A program made the position numbers and the translations under genes. From the NCBI RefSeq assembly GCF_000189635.1, contig NW_002476381.1, forward strand, positions 1 through 64,000: a stretch of 64,000 nt of DNA, given 5' to 3'. Numbering within the stretch: position 1 is the stretch's first letter; each line of letters starts with the position of its first letter. This document shows positions 24,995 to 37,780 of this stretch, in pieces. The notes beneath the pieces are model-generated. The model was not told the origin of the DNA. It did not search any database and saw only the letters and a list, made by a program, of their open reading frames with translations. This DNA comes from Tetrahymena thermophila SB210. Lineage: Eukaryota > Ciliophora > Oligohymenophorea > Hymenostomatida > Tetrahymenidae.

Positions 24995-26128
24995 ATGGGT
25001 TAAAATAGTGCCAAAAATTAAAATGTAACAAAAAATAAACATTATGTTTAAGCATCAAATAAGGAAAAAGAAATAATATAAAAATATACTAATTTGAAGA
25101 TTGGCGAAAATTTAAGAATATTAAATGTGGAATTTAAATTTAATGGGAAAGATACTTTTATTCACACTTTAGTTAGCGGAGAATAAAATTAGTAGGTTAT
25201 TGTGTTGATACATGGATATTTAGCTACTTCGCTCTTTTATTACAAAATTATCGAGAATTTAAGCTAAAATTATAAAGTATATTCCATAGATTTGTTAGGA
25301 ATGGGTCTTTCAGATAGGCAAAATATAGAATTTCAACAACCTAAAAATGCTGAAGTTGCTACTTAATTGTTTGTAGATTCTTTAGAAGAGTGGAGAAAAG
25401 CTCTTGGAATTTAATCTTTTAAGTTATTTGGGCATTCATTTGGTGGTTTTATCTCATTTAATTATAATTTACAATATCCTGAACGAGTTGAATAAATAAT
25501 TTTAATATCACCTATGTCTGGATCATCAGTTTAACCTAAATATGATTTGAGGGATAAATAAAAATTTAAAAAATATTCTTCTAGTCTTACTTTCAAACAA
25601 TCATTGTTTCCCAAATTTTTGAGATGCATGCATGAAAAGAAAATGACTCTATCAAAGTTTTTGCAATCATCTTTGATTCCATCTGACTACTTTGTAAATA
25701 AAATTATAGACTAAAGATTTGAATTTCAGACAAAGCAAGAGAAAGAAGATTGGAAAATTTATTTTAAATCTATTTAAATGCTGCCTGAGTGTACTGATCA
25801 TTTAATCCATGAATTTGTATCTATGCCTTATGTCTAGCCTAAAATATCAATAGAAGAAATTATTTTATCTGGTAAAATGAAGGAACAACATATACCTATA
25901 CACTATATATACGGGGGCTAAGATTGGATGGATTGGTCTGGTACAAAAAGGTTATTAAGCAATTAACAAATTATAGGTACTATAGATTACATCAAAGATG
26001 CCGGTCATTTAATACCTTTTGAGTAACCTGAATATTTAGTCAAAGAAATGCTTGAAATATTTTAAAATCAATAATATTACTTTAATTAGATGAAAAATAT
26101 AAAAAAGTAGAAACAATTATAACTTTGA
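24995..26128 (+). CDS. Alpha/beta hydrolase, ABHD4/ABHD5 (CGI-58) type
   Basis: Single exon, 377 aa. Lipase-like hydrolase with HGYLATSLFYYK (oxyanion region), YSIDLLGMGLSDRQ, nucleophile elbow GHSFGG (Ser148), acid in GGQDWMDW (Asp310) and catalytic His in DAGHLIPFEQPE (His338). The ABHD4/5 group acts on lysophospholipids or N-acyl phospholipids, or regulates triglyceride lipase; here the intact Ser suggests a real hydrolase. The HX4D acyltransferase-like motif of the family is altered to H-LIPF-E. The N-terminus MGQNSAK has Gly2 and could be N-myristoylated, which would anchor it to membranes (inference). It is transcribed away from the reductase gene. Confidence 0.88.
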
Positions 26129-26947
26129 ATAAAGAATTTAAAAAAAAAACAATTTTAACTTTTAACAATTTATTAATTATTTATTTATTAAAAACTTAAA
26201 AAATTACAAATATATTAATATACTAATCGCCATTTAAATTATTTTTCTTAATTAAATTTAATATACCATGTTTCCTTAATTAAAGAGCGCAAAACAAACT
26301 TGTTTCAAGTATAAGTAAATATTTTTTCAACCCATTTAAAAAAATCTGGTGTTAATATAATCGAATTTTATTTAATGAAAATTTATATTATAATAATTGC
26401 ATTATGAGTAAGTATTACTTCAAATCCTATAAATTAATTTTTAAACATATTAATTAGAATAATTTGTCTGTTTATTATATCTAATTTTTTATTTATTTGT
26501 TTTTTATTACGAATAAAACTAATTTGGAAAAAATACATAATTTCTTATTTATTTAATATCTTTAATTTTAGGATTTTTTGCTTTGACTTTTTAAGTTAAT
26601 CTAATATTTATCTAATTTAATTTTATAAACAACCCTTAAATAACAATAATAGATAGAATTTTGATTTTTTTTAATTATTAAAACATATAAAATTCACTTT
26701 TGAAGTATTTTAAAATTATAAATTACAAAATGCTGCACTTTTATTATGCTAGTATTTAGTTAGGTTCATTCATAAAAAATAAACTTACATTTTTAAACTT
26801 AGTAAAAATTAAATTAATTTTTGCAAACTAGGATTAATAATAATAATAATAATAATTGATTTACAAATCATCAAATTTTGATTAATTGAAGATTTTATAA
26901 ACAAAAAGGAAAGTAATTAAATAATAACTTAGAGAGAATTAAATTAA
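26129..26947. other. AT-rich spacer
   Basis: No supported gene. Short signal-peptide-like frames such as ATGAAAATTTATATT at 26375 run into TGA within a few codons and could not be joined to further exons. Confidence 0.45.
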
Positions 26948-27939
26948 ATGAAAAAGATTTTAATAATTAAAAACAATATTCTTATTTTATTAATAAATGC
27001 TTGCTATTTGTCTCAGACAGCATGTAATTTCAATTCTCCTTAAAATATATCTTGAATATTGATTTAAATTAAATAGGTTTTATTCTTTCAGAAGAAATTA
27101 ATGCTCAACACTCTTTTGTTATTACTTCGCGATATAATGGATTTCAACATGATCCTTGCAAAGTTTTTGAAGAAAATGAAAACAGCAATAAATTGAGAAT
27201 AGACCATATTACCACTATGCTGTAAAACTCAATAAGAAGATTGTCTCCTTCTTATGAAGAGAAATTAGAGTTAAGTATTTTGGTATGGTCTGATAATTAA
27301 TAACTACTTGATGAATTTGAAAAAAGAGCTATTGAAGGAGATTATCTTTACAAAGAAGAAAAAGAAATTTAGATTTCGAAATGTCAATTAAAAAAAAAAT
27401 ATTCTTTTCGCTCTTTTTCTTTTAATTCGGGTATTAATAAGCTTTTAAGATTTATTAGTTTCCTTTTAATGTGATTTATTTATTAATTACTATTAATAGG
27501 GAAATTAACTAATATTGATTCTCTTAATCAATTGAATTTACTCTTTGGGGAAAGTGGATTATTCAGTTAGTTTAATTATGGATCTCTCTATTTAGGATTC
27601 TAAAAATTTAAAGTAACTGCTAAAATGTGCCATAACTCTTGTTAATAATGCATAGGAGGCGATTCTGATGACATGTGTACTGAGTGCGCATCTAATTTTG
27701 AACTAGTAAAAGGAAAATGTTAACTCAAATAAATGTTTAAAAGTGTTAGATTAGAAGAAGATTTAAAAGATAACTCAAAAAAAATAAATAATGTTAACCA
27801 AAATTTTACCTTTCTAACTAAATGCTATAATGGGTGCATTTCATGTAATTATAGTACTGGAATATGTAAAGATACTATTAAAGGAAAAACAATTATAGAA
27901 TAGCTAGTAAAAAATCAGTTCAGTAAAAAGTTATCTTGA
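26948..27939 (+). CDS. Secreted Cys-rich protein, unknown function
   Basis: Three exons, 26948-27023, 27092-27430 and 27500-27939, phase-1 introns; 284 aa. It has an N-terminal hydrophobic segment (MKKILIIKNNILILLINACY), a charged middle part, then a Cys cluster CHNSCQQCIGGDSDDMCTEC and a later group CYNGCISCNYSTGIC. The C-x2-C spacing resembles the modules of the membrane protein at 18401, but there is no C-terminal membrane region, so the product is probably secreted or lumenal. A second in-frame acceptor (AAATAG at 27071-27076) would add five residues (CFILS) in place of one Gln. No enzyme motif is visible. Confidence 0.72.
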
Positions 27940-28723
27940 AAGATAAAATAAACAAACAAACAAACAAACAAACAAAGAAGAGATTGAATGACCTTTATTT
28001 TGCAATTCTCTAAAAAATACATTATTTATTTATGAAATTTCAAATTACAAAAATTTGCATCTAAGTTAAATAAAAATAAATTTACATATTTTAATATTAC
28101 TAAAATAGATTTTCTTAAATTTCAAAATATTTCCCAATTTATTTTAAATCTTTTAGTTAATTAATTAATTAATTAAGGTTCTTATTTTATAGATTATTTT
28201 CATCAATATCTATAAAATTACATAATGTTACATACAAATCTTTCATTTTGTATATTTTTGTAGATACTTGAAAATATCGATTTTATTCTGTGTTAAATTA
28301 GATTTATTCAATTAATAATTTTATTTTTATTTTGTCTCAAAAGATTGTTTTAGGATTTTTTATTTGAATTTGTATTTTAAAATATTAAATTTTATTTTTT
28401 TATATTTTAGTTTAGTTTATACTTAAAATAAATCAACTTATAAGAATCAGACTCGTAGAAAAATTAAAATAGTTAGATAATAAAGACTATCCAAGTTGAG
28501 TTTCAAAAGATAAATTTAATGAGTAACTCTTATTTAAGAAGAATATTGTACACCATCTTTACCAATACAGTTGGTAATATTTTAATATCTGGATTAGCAA
28601 CATTGAGTTCAATAAAAGAAATAAAACAAAAATTTAAACAAATATAAGTACAATAAAAATTAAAATCTATAAACTATAAATAAAAATTTTGTTATATTTA
28701 AATAGAGAAATTTAATTAATCAA
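27940..28723. other. Convergent spacer with a doubtful ORF
   Basis: AT-rich. An AAAC run of about seven copies lies at 27949-27977. From 28519 to 28848 a plus-strand frame reads from ATG, beginning MSNSYLRRILYTIFTNTVG. Its first 40 codons look coding in composition, but the rest overlaps the end of the tRNase Z gene in antisense, so it may be a fragment or unresolved gene. Confidence 0.4.
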
Positions 28724-31504
28724 TCAATACTCATCATCTTAATTAGGAAAAAGACTGTGTACGCACTTTGAAATAAATGGAACAGTGCTATACTTAGATA
28801 ATTAAAATGCTAAATGATCTAAAGCTTGAGAAACTCGATATTTAATGAATCTATTTTTTTCTATGGATTAGTCTGAAAAGTCTCCTAGGTCTAACTTTGA
28901 GTGTCTTTTAGAAAGATGAGTCAGTACTAAAGCTTTAGCTTTTGCTTGAATAGCTATATCTATTGCTTCGAAGGCTGTAGAGTGTTTTGCATACTTGGCA
29001 TGCTCTTACATATTTTGATTAAAGGTACCTTCATGGATCATTAAGTCTGAATCCTCAGCCGCTTAAGCAAACTCTATACAAGGTCTTGTATCTCCTGAAT
29101 AGCTAATTTTTATGCCAGATGTATGCTAGAATACTATTCCAAATGCCTACGGGCAATGTATGACAGGGATAAATTTGATTTCTTGTATTCCTAAAGAAAC
29201 AAGCAAAAATTAATTAAAATCCTATTTTAATTAATGAATTTCTGTTTAATCAGATTTCAAATAATTTGACAACTGCATAATTCTAATTTTGGCATTAAAT
29301 CTTCTGTTATCTTCTCTTTCTTCATCTGAATTATAGTTTTCATCTTAAATGTTTTAATCTTCATTAAAACTTTCTTAGTTTTCTTTAATTATTTCTTCCT
29401 CCTTTGAAATCATTTCATTAGGAAATTATTTTTACTCTTTTTTAAATAACAAGAAAAACATAATTAATAAAAATAAATTGCATAAATAAATTTTTCTTTA
29501 TTAAAATAAAATTTGTTTACCTTTTAGTTCTGTTTCTTGGACCTGATTATCGCAACATGGTTTTTTATTGTATTAGTTAAAGAGATCGTTGAGATTTTAT
29601 CCATTATAATCTTGAAAATAAATGAGTTTGCAATTCATTTTTTCCATGTAACAATCTACAACTCCATACCAAGGAGCAAGAGACCAAGGCAGGGCAATAT
29701 ACATAAGCTAATCTTCTTCTGTAAAAAATTTTTTACCTTCATTAAAAGCTGTTTAGAAAGCTTTGTGTCTTTAATATACTATGCTTTAAAATCCTAAGTA
29801 ATGGTCAGAGTGTGCATGTGTTAAAACAATTAATTTTAAATTTCTTAAAACTTCTTAGCACTCAGCTTCACCAAATTAGTTTAATAACTAATAATAGGTG
29901 CCTTCACCACAATCTAACATTATGCCTTAATTGATATTTTTAAAAAAGATATTAAAAATAAAGATATACATATGCATGTATGTATGAATAATGATGATAC
30001 CTTATTTTAAACTCTACTCATAGATTAAAATGCTGCTGTTATTCCTAAAAATAGTTGGAGTCATGCAACTGGTACCTAAAAAGTAAATATGCGGATCATA
30101 ATTCTTAGTGTTTTATCTTATTTAAGCATCAAAGAGAATGAATTCGTTTGATTTCATTTCTTAGACTAAATCTACCTTTAACTTTTCTGCTTCTGATTAG
30201 AATTCTTCAGTCAAAAAATATTTTTTTGTATTTTTCTAAGACAAAATTGGTTGATATGCTTATCCTGCTTATTTAGAATTAAAAATGAGCTAATAATTTT
30301 TTTTAGAAATTGTTTTATTTTTAAGATATGGAAACAATTAATTTAATTCTATTTCATAAAATTCTGATTCGCTTTTATAATTCTTAGTGTTTTCACTGAT
30401 TTTAGGGAAATTTTCTGGAAATTACTCAGCAATTATGTTAGTAGCCTATACGTGTAAAAAAGTATCTGAATGATTGTTTTAAGGTATTTAAGTTTCTTTT
30501 ATGTGGGAATTTACAAAGATGTGCAATGTATTTACATCAAACTTTTTCAAAAATAATTCATAATGATGACTCTTTAAGATATGAATAGGAGTCATGTGAA
30601 TAACTGCGTAGACAAAGGAATCTTATGTTGTTGTATAAGAAATATCCTCACAATTAATAATATTCTTAACGCATTCTTCTGAAAGACAGTCAAATATGAG
30701 CAATTATTAGGCTGGCTAAGGATCTTCTAAAACTTCTTGTAACTTAATTATTTTACCATCTAATTCAATTTATTTATTTTATTGAAACTCTTTCATCATT
30801 TTACCAGGAATATTGAAAGATTTAAGTTTTTCTTTATTCATCTTACATTCTTATTTTTGAAATTTGATTAAATAAGCAAGGACATCTTCAGATTTAGATT
30901 GAACATAAATAGGTACAACCTCTATTTCTGCATCTTAATAATTGCCTTATTCGTTGATCATCTATCTTGCATCATTTAAGAAATTATTTTTATTTAAGCT
31001 CTATTGTTTAAATTTTTCATACAAATAAGCATTAGCCTTTTACTTATCCTAAAAGAAATTATTTGAAAATTAATCATCATATTTTAAGCCAAAAATGGAA
31101 GCCATATCATTAATTCCTAATAAGAAATTCGACATTTATTTATTATTTTCTAGTTTGTTTGTCTCAAATCCTAAAAACGAATAAGGTAGGCACTTTATAT
31201 AAAATTTGCTCTTCATATCTTAAAACATATTCACTAATTTTTAAGGTCCATAAATCTTATCTTGTAATCCCATAGCATTACAAAATAGAAGAGTCATATT
31301 TGGAATTAGTCCATCTAGAGTTTCAGAAGATAATCTAGTTAAAAAGAAGCAAATCCCCTAAACAAGCTTGATTTTATTAAATTTTTAGAATCTCATAAAG
31401 TTTTCTGAGCAGTTAAAAATATATTTTTAACTTCCAACGTGCAAAATGATTGTAGGAGTCTATTCGCCCACATGATTTATTATAATTTAAAGGTATGTCT
31501 TCAT
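28724..31504 (-). CDS. Long-form tRNase Z (ELAC2-like), tRNA 3' endonuclease
   Basis: Three exons in transcript order, 31504-30001, 29925-29521 and 29436-28724, with phase-1 introns of 75 and 84 nt; 873 aa. tRNase Z cuts the 3' trailer from precursor tRNAs in nucleus and mitochondria. The N-terminal half has the typical start (NHVGEQTPTIILHVGSQ) and FFLTRLSSETLDGLIP; it is a degenerate metallo-beta-lactamase domain that binds tRNA. The C-terminal half has the catalytic set: IMLDCGEGTYYQLL, zinc motif THAHSDH (His538, His540, Asp542, His543), YSGDTRPC, HEGTF, the HST motif in AKHSTAFEAI, and LTHLSKR. An acidic low-complexity insert (SFNEDQNIQDENYNSDEE) lies in the third exon. Length matches long-form eukaryotic enzymes. 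Confidence 0.94.
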
Positions 31505-32665
31505 GCTAAAAATAAATTAATTTATTTTACTTTTATAAAAGTTATTATTAATTTTGTTTAGTCTGAATTAATTATTTAAAACTATTTCGTCTTAAAGTTA
31601 TTTTTTGAGAATAAATAAAATGTAAGAATAAATTATAATTATTTAGTAATTGATTAGATACAATTGATGTTTCTACCAGACGCTTTACAAAAATTTTGTA
31701 TAAAAAAAAATTAAAAAAAGAAATAAATAAAAATACAGATTACAATTTAAAACAAAACCAAAAATTGCTTCAAAAATTAATAACTTTAAAATGCAAGTTA
31801 TTTTTTTCTATTAAAAATAAATTTAATTTTTGAATCAATTAAGTAAATTTCTTTTTATTTAAAATCAATTAAAATATTCTCACTAAATAAAGCTAATTTT
31901 TATAAAAATTTAATTTTATAAATTAACTAAATTGAAAGAAATATCAAAAAAACTATTAAATGATGAATTTATTTTAAGAAAATAAATAACTGTAAAAATA
32001 TATTTTATTTAAATAATTAATATTTATTTTACTTTTGTTTAAACTATACTAAAAATATACAAATACTTACATAATTTATAAAATTTATTTCCTAAATAAA
32101 ATATAATATCTAAGAAATTTCTAGCTTTTAAAATCTATTTAAACTTGTTTAAAATATATTCTCTTTATAGGATTAATTTTAATAGTTTGTTCAAGTATTT
32201 GCTCATACTTAAAAACTCTTTTTACTATTATGAATTTAATTTCCTTCAATTTTAATAACAATTCAGCTTTCATAAGTTAAACATTAAGTTAAAAGATGTG
32301 AACAATTTTTAAGTAACTGATTAACATAAGAAGAAGAGGGAGGATTCTGCATTCAACGAGATGAATTAAGGATAAGAAAATTAAGATTTGCATTTTCATA
32401 TTCAATAAAAAATATAAAAATTTATAAAAAATTCATAATTAAAAATAAATTATTTTTGATTTCCGAATAACAAAAATTAAATTAAAGAATAAAATAAATA
32501 AATAAATAAATAATTTATATCATGCTTTTGTAATATTTTTCAAATTTATTTATTTATTTAAAATACAAAATAAATGGACAAATTCATACAAATATTTTTA
32601 AACAAACTTTTAGAATTTAAAAAAGATGGGATTTAAAATAAAGCAGAGTATAAAGTAAGTTGTTT
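31505..32665. other. Spacer upstream of tRNase Z and downstream of coatomer beta'
   Basis: Mostly AT-rich. A patch at 32290-32400 has more GC, including AAGAAGAAGAGGGAGGATTC, and is open on both strands. On the minus strand an ATG near 32397 gives a signal-peptide-like MKMQILIFLSLIHLVECR. I could not support a full gene. Confidence 0.4.
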
Positions 32666-35600
32666 TCAATTTTCATCTTCAACTTCCTCTTCTTCCTCTT
32701 CTTCACCCTCTTATGCTTCTTCTTCTTCTTCCTCTTCTTCCTCCTCTTCTTCTTGATTTGGATTGAAATAAGGATTTTCAGCAGGTATATTTGGAGGTCT
32801 TAATGAAACTGCAGCTAAGTTTCTGTTAGGATCTTATTTTAATGCGCTGAATAAATCTACATTCAATCTCTATTCATAAATATCAAAGCTGTAACTAGGG
32901 ATATCTTTATTCTTTTCTCTTTGGTCTTTGTAAAATTGTTCAAGCTTTAAGTTTTTATTATTTAAATTAATCATTTTTGATTTCTTTTCTAAAATATTTT
33001 ACTTTTAAAAGAATTTTTAAATCAGAGAATGAGTCATCTTCAATATAATCCATAGGGTCAGCTATTTTCTATGCAGTAAACTAATGATGAGTTTTAATTA
33101 AATCTTCTTTCCATAACTTTGTCAATTCGCTTATTCTAGAAGGACAATATGTCTTTGCAAACATAGCTGCTTCGCTGATTCTACCACTTTTAACCAAAAC
33201 ATCAATACATTTATCTAAGTCAGCCAAAGAGAAGTAAATTTAGAAAGCAACATTCTTTTTAAATAGTAAAATATATTATCAAAAAAATTAAAATTCAAAA
33301 AATAAATTTATAAAATTGAGTTCAATAATGAACTAAAAAACCTACATTTATGAGATAAAAATATTTTTTAGAGAATTATTAAAAAAATTAAACAATTTAT
33401 TAAAAAAAATTATTTAATCCAATCAAATAAAAAATTACTAATTTCAAAGTAAGAATTTTAGTTCAGAATTTATTTTATTTTTTTATTTATTTAGTTTTTA
33501 ATTAAAAATATTTTATTGTTAAATCGTTTGCTTTTAAAAGAAAAATTATTTTTGAACTTTTTATATACTGATAATGTGGTCATTGGTTTATTAGTTAAAT
33601 TGATTATAAAATTTAGTTATGAATAATAAAATATAAATAAATAAATAAATAAATACCATTCTCTTTTATTCCACGGCCTTTTTACCAAGCTCTTCTAATT
33701 CTTCTCTAAGACCAAGAGAGGTGTAAATCAAGAGCAAACTGTTAATATCTTCAGATTGTTTGAAACAGTTAATAGCTCTAGTTAAATCACCTTAGAAAAG
33801 GGCTAAGTCACCTACTTATTTCAACTAACTAGGACTTTAAGTTTCTTGTGCAATCAAATTAGCTTCATTAAGCTTTCCTAATAACAAAGCTAGTTCAAAT
33901 TTATGTTCGGGATCCTAGGCAATATTAAAAGCCATTTCTTTCTTATCAAGTTAATCTAAGAATTTGGCCAATTTATCGTAATATTTAAGATCAATTTACT
34001 TAATCAATTCAGCTGCTTAATCATATTGTTCATCTCCTATCAAGCTCTAATACTTGGCTACTTTAACGGGAAGATCAAAACTGCTGATGTTAAAGAATTT
34101 GTCAAGCATATAGAGTCTATCTTAAGTAGGAATGTGGCCTAAAATAAATCTTTTAAATATTAAATTACAATTTGTGATGCAATCAACATGAAATTTATCA
34201 ATAACTAAATTACTTCTTTTTATCTGTATGTTAGAAAGTGAATTATTTTCCTGCGAGAGAATAGCTGATTTTTCCTGTTCCATTTGTAAAGAAGAAAAGA
34301 GATTCAATCCAAATACCAGAATTAATGCTTTCAGATATTTCATATACCATTTCAAGAGCTTCGTCAATACCTTCATTACTTTCATCTTCAGCAATATCTG
34401 CAATAAGCTTTTTAAATATTTTTGAATGATTAATTTTCATGTTTGCCTATATTTTTTTTAAATAATACTTCTTTTTTGAATTGAAGAACGTAGAATTCAT
34501 CAGCAGAAGCAAGAGTGACAAAGTCATTTTAGCTCCAATATAATTTTTTGAGACTGAGTTCAATTTTTCTAACAATCTTTGCAGTAGTCCAATCATAGAA
34601 AATAATAAAATCGCTGCTCTTGACACCTCTTTTAAAATTTAAATTATTAACCTGAGTTTTAAAATTAAATCAAATCTATTTTTACAATAAAGGACCACCG
34701 TAGAGACCTTCAACAATATAGTCAGTAGAAAATTCAAATATTTATTAATTAGAAGAACCATCAAATGCCTTAACTTAAAAGTTTTCCTTAACAGCATAAT
34801 CACCATTTGTATTGAACACTAAATCAGAACCATTTCCATGAACTAAATTTATAAATAAGTAAGTAAGTAATTAAAAAAATATATTAACAAACAAATAAAT
34901 CAATTTTAATGAATTTTAAGAGCAGAAATAAACATAAATTTGTTTATTTTATTTACCTATGCTTTTGAAATTGTTTGATCTATAGATAGAATATTCAGTG
35001 TCATTAAAAATAGCAAATGAGTGACCATTTGGAGCATGTCTTAAACCCTATTAAAAAATGGTAAGTTAAATTAGCATTTGGAATAATAACTATAATAAAA
35101 TTTGTACAGTTGGATAAAAATCAGCTGTGCCTAAATCTTTGCTGTTAATATTGGGAATGTTTTCACCTTCAACAACAGCATCTTTATCAGCAGTATTAAC
35201 GGATTTCAAGTTTGCAGTAAATAATTCTAAGTTTTTGGCATAGATGATCTTACCATTACTATTAAAGTATAATTTAATATTAATCTTTTATTAAAATTGC
35301 TGAAATATTTATTTGTTTACTTAATTGAAACAACAGGTTCGTCTGAGCCAATTTTTACTATTACAGAACCTTCATCACAACCAATAGCAAGCATGTTGGA
35401 TGAATCTTTACAGATGTCTACTGACCATACTCTGTCTAAGTTATAATTTAAGGAAGTTTCTAATCTATAAGTTTATGAATGCCATAATTTAACAAAGCCG
35501 TCTTCAGAACCTATTCATTGAATAAATATCACTTAACTATCTAAATTTACACTAAATCAATTAAAATAAATACCAGTTATAATAATTGGGAGTTCGGGGT

Positions 35601-36889
35601 GGAACAAAGCAACAGAAATATTTTGAGAGTGTCCTTCGATGGTGTGAATGCACTACTTAGTAGAGCAATCCCAAATTTTTACTAATCTGAATTTATTAAA
35701 GAAATAAATTTAAAAATGAAAAATGAGTAAATAAATAGTTTGTTTACCTGTCATCACCTCCTGAGATAACGTAGTTGTGTTCTCCTCTGTGGTAGTCTAC
35801 GCTATTTACACCTTGTTCGTGACCAACCAAAGAAAAATTAGGAGATTTACTTAATATGCTCCAAACCTATTTATTTATTTTATATAAAATATTTTATGAA
35901 TTATGGATAACATTTTGTGATAACTAAAAATAAATAAATAAGCATTTGTCGCTATTGCACTTTAACACGTTTTAGATTCATGTAAATAAGTTGCTTCTCT
36001 CTCTTAATAATAATAATTTATTGTACAAGATATGTATATTTCTAATATTTGATTTCATTACCTTGATTGTTTTATCGAGAGAAGCTGAAGCAAATAAATT
36101 TGTGTCACGAGGATTGAAGCACATCTTCATTACATAATGAGTGTGACCTTCGAATGTTCTAGCCAAAGAAAACCCTTTTTCAAAATCCCACATCTTGATA
36201 GTAGCGTCATCTGAACTTGTCAAAAAGTAAGGCTCAGAAGGGTGAACTTCGATAGTTCTTTTTATAAAAAAATTAATTTTATCTTAATTTACTTATTTAA
36301 GGTAATATGAATTCTATATTAATTTAATTTATCCTCGCATTTACCTAATGTAATCTGAATGGGCTTCCCATGATTTAATCTTTTCCATTGTGTTATAATT
36401 GTAAACGCGAACGCATAAATCATCAGAACATGCAACAATCCACTATTTTCTTACAATAAACTTAGCAGCTCTTGTTGGAGTTACTGAATTTTCAAATGTT
36501 TTAACAGTTGTCTATTAATTTTATTAATTATATTTTAAGTTTCAAATATTCATTTTGAGTTTTGCTTGCTTTATGCTCGCAATCTAATTAAGCAAATCTA
36601 TAATAATTACTTCATTTGAATAATCGTAAATAGTAATATTTCCTGAATATAAAGAGACTAAAGCCCAAGGAAGTTCAGGGTGCAATTCAACGCATTTAAC
36701 ACGTTCTGAACGTGTTTTCATTTTCTTCTTAATTTCAAACTTTAAAGGCTATATTTTATAATAAAATGCATTAATTAAATACATTAGCTATCCTATAAAT
36801 AAATCCAAAATCAAATGAGTTTTTAGAGAATGTTGTTTATCAACTGCTCTAATAACTCCATTCTTTCATTAAATTAAGCTATCTACCAT
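32666..36889 (-). CDS. COPB2: Coatomer subunit beta' (COPB2 / Sec27)
   Basis: Fifteen exons in transcript order: 36889-36887, 36748-36611, 36511-36345, 36257-36062, 35866-35748, 35686-35574, 35510-35321, 35258-35108, 35047-34957, 34842-34686, 34628-34469, 34407-34214, 34149-33657, 33254-33003, 32944-32666; 900 aa, as in other eukaryotes. COPI coat component for Golgi-to-ER vesicle traffic, binding dilysine cargo through its WD40 propeller. The start [19 protein letters not shown] matches the family. WD repeats follow ([39 protein letters not shown]), then the second propeller ([27 protein letters not shown]) and an alpha-solenoid ([28 protein letters not shown]). It ends in a Glu-rich tail. 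Exon 1 is the start codon alone. The neighbouring 402-nt intron (33255-33656) is the longest. Confidence 0.95.
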
Positions 36890-37379
36890 TTCAACAACTA
36901 ATTTTAATTTTTTCCTATTTTATTAAATTGATCAGCGTTAGCTTTCGTTAGTGTTTATTTATTTATTTGTTTGCTTGTTTCTTCGATTAATCCCTTTTTA
37001 AAGCAACGAATCCTATTGTATGAATTTATTAATCAATAATAATTATAGTGATTTTTTGATGAAAATTTTATTGAATTAAATTATTAATCTAAATTATGAT
37101 TTATCCTTATCTATTACGCAAAAATTATTTATTCTGTGCAGTGACTTTCTTTTTTAAATATCTTTTTATTTATTTATTTTTTTATTTCTCTCAATTAACT
37201 AACTAACTAACAAGCAATTAAATAAATAAATGAATTAATTCATTAATTAATTATATTGATTTATTCATTCATTTTCTTTTTCATTTCTAATACAAAATAA
37301 GATGAAATAAATCAATCAACTTTCTAATTTTTATCAAATTAATTGGCATTTAACTTGCTTATTTTATTTATTTTGATTT

Positions 37380-37530
37380 ACGTGTAGCAGCATTAATAAT
37401 TCTAATTTGACGAGCTGAGCATATCCTTTTTGATCCCAACAAAGAATTATTCAAACTAAAAAAAATAACAACATATCATGAAATATTTAAAATTTAAATT
37501 TTAAATAAAATATTAATTAAATCATTAAAC
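37380..37530. repeat. Duplicated noncoding block, copy A
   Basis: Starts ACGTGTAGCAGCATTAATAA and includes CATATCCTTTTTGATCCCAA followed by CAAAG. Copy B lies 241 bp further right in the same direction. AATAATTC (37395-37402) can pair with GAATTATT (37444-37451) across the most conserved part, suggesting a possible folded RNA. Confidence 0.75.
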
Positions 37531-37620
37531 TATTAAAAATATTTTATTTAAATAAATGGAAAAATGTTAAATTTGATGTTTATTATCATTTATTTTAGCA
37601 TTAAACTTATTAATTGATAT

Positions 37621-37780
37621 ACGTGTAGCAAGCAGCATTAATAATTCTAATTCTAATTTGACCAACTGATCATATCCTTTTTAATCCCAACAAAGCATTA
37701 TTTAAATTAAAAAATAATAATAACATATCATTCAATATTTAAAATTAAAATTTTAAATAAAATATTAATAAATTAATAAA
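37621..37780. repeat. Duplicated noncoding block, copy B
   Basis: Same order of segments as copy A with small insertions (extra AGCA near the start and a duplicated TTCTAA). The 25-nt core around CATATCCTTTTTAATCCCAA differs from copy A at one position. The possible stem is weaker here, with one mismatch. No reading frame is conserved between the copies. Confidence 0.75.

Noticed and set aside
34447-34468. Apparent 22-nt intron or homopolymer frameshift in coatomer beta'
   Set aside because: A normal 61-nt phase-0 intron at 34408-34468 with a good donor and acceptor explains the frame change.
35978-36223. 81-codon minus-strand frame in the WD40 region
   Set aside because: Real exon followed by intron read-through; its last 26 residues are intronic.
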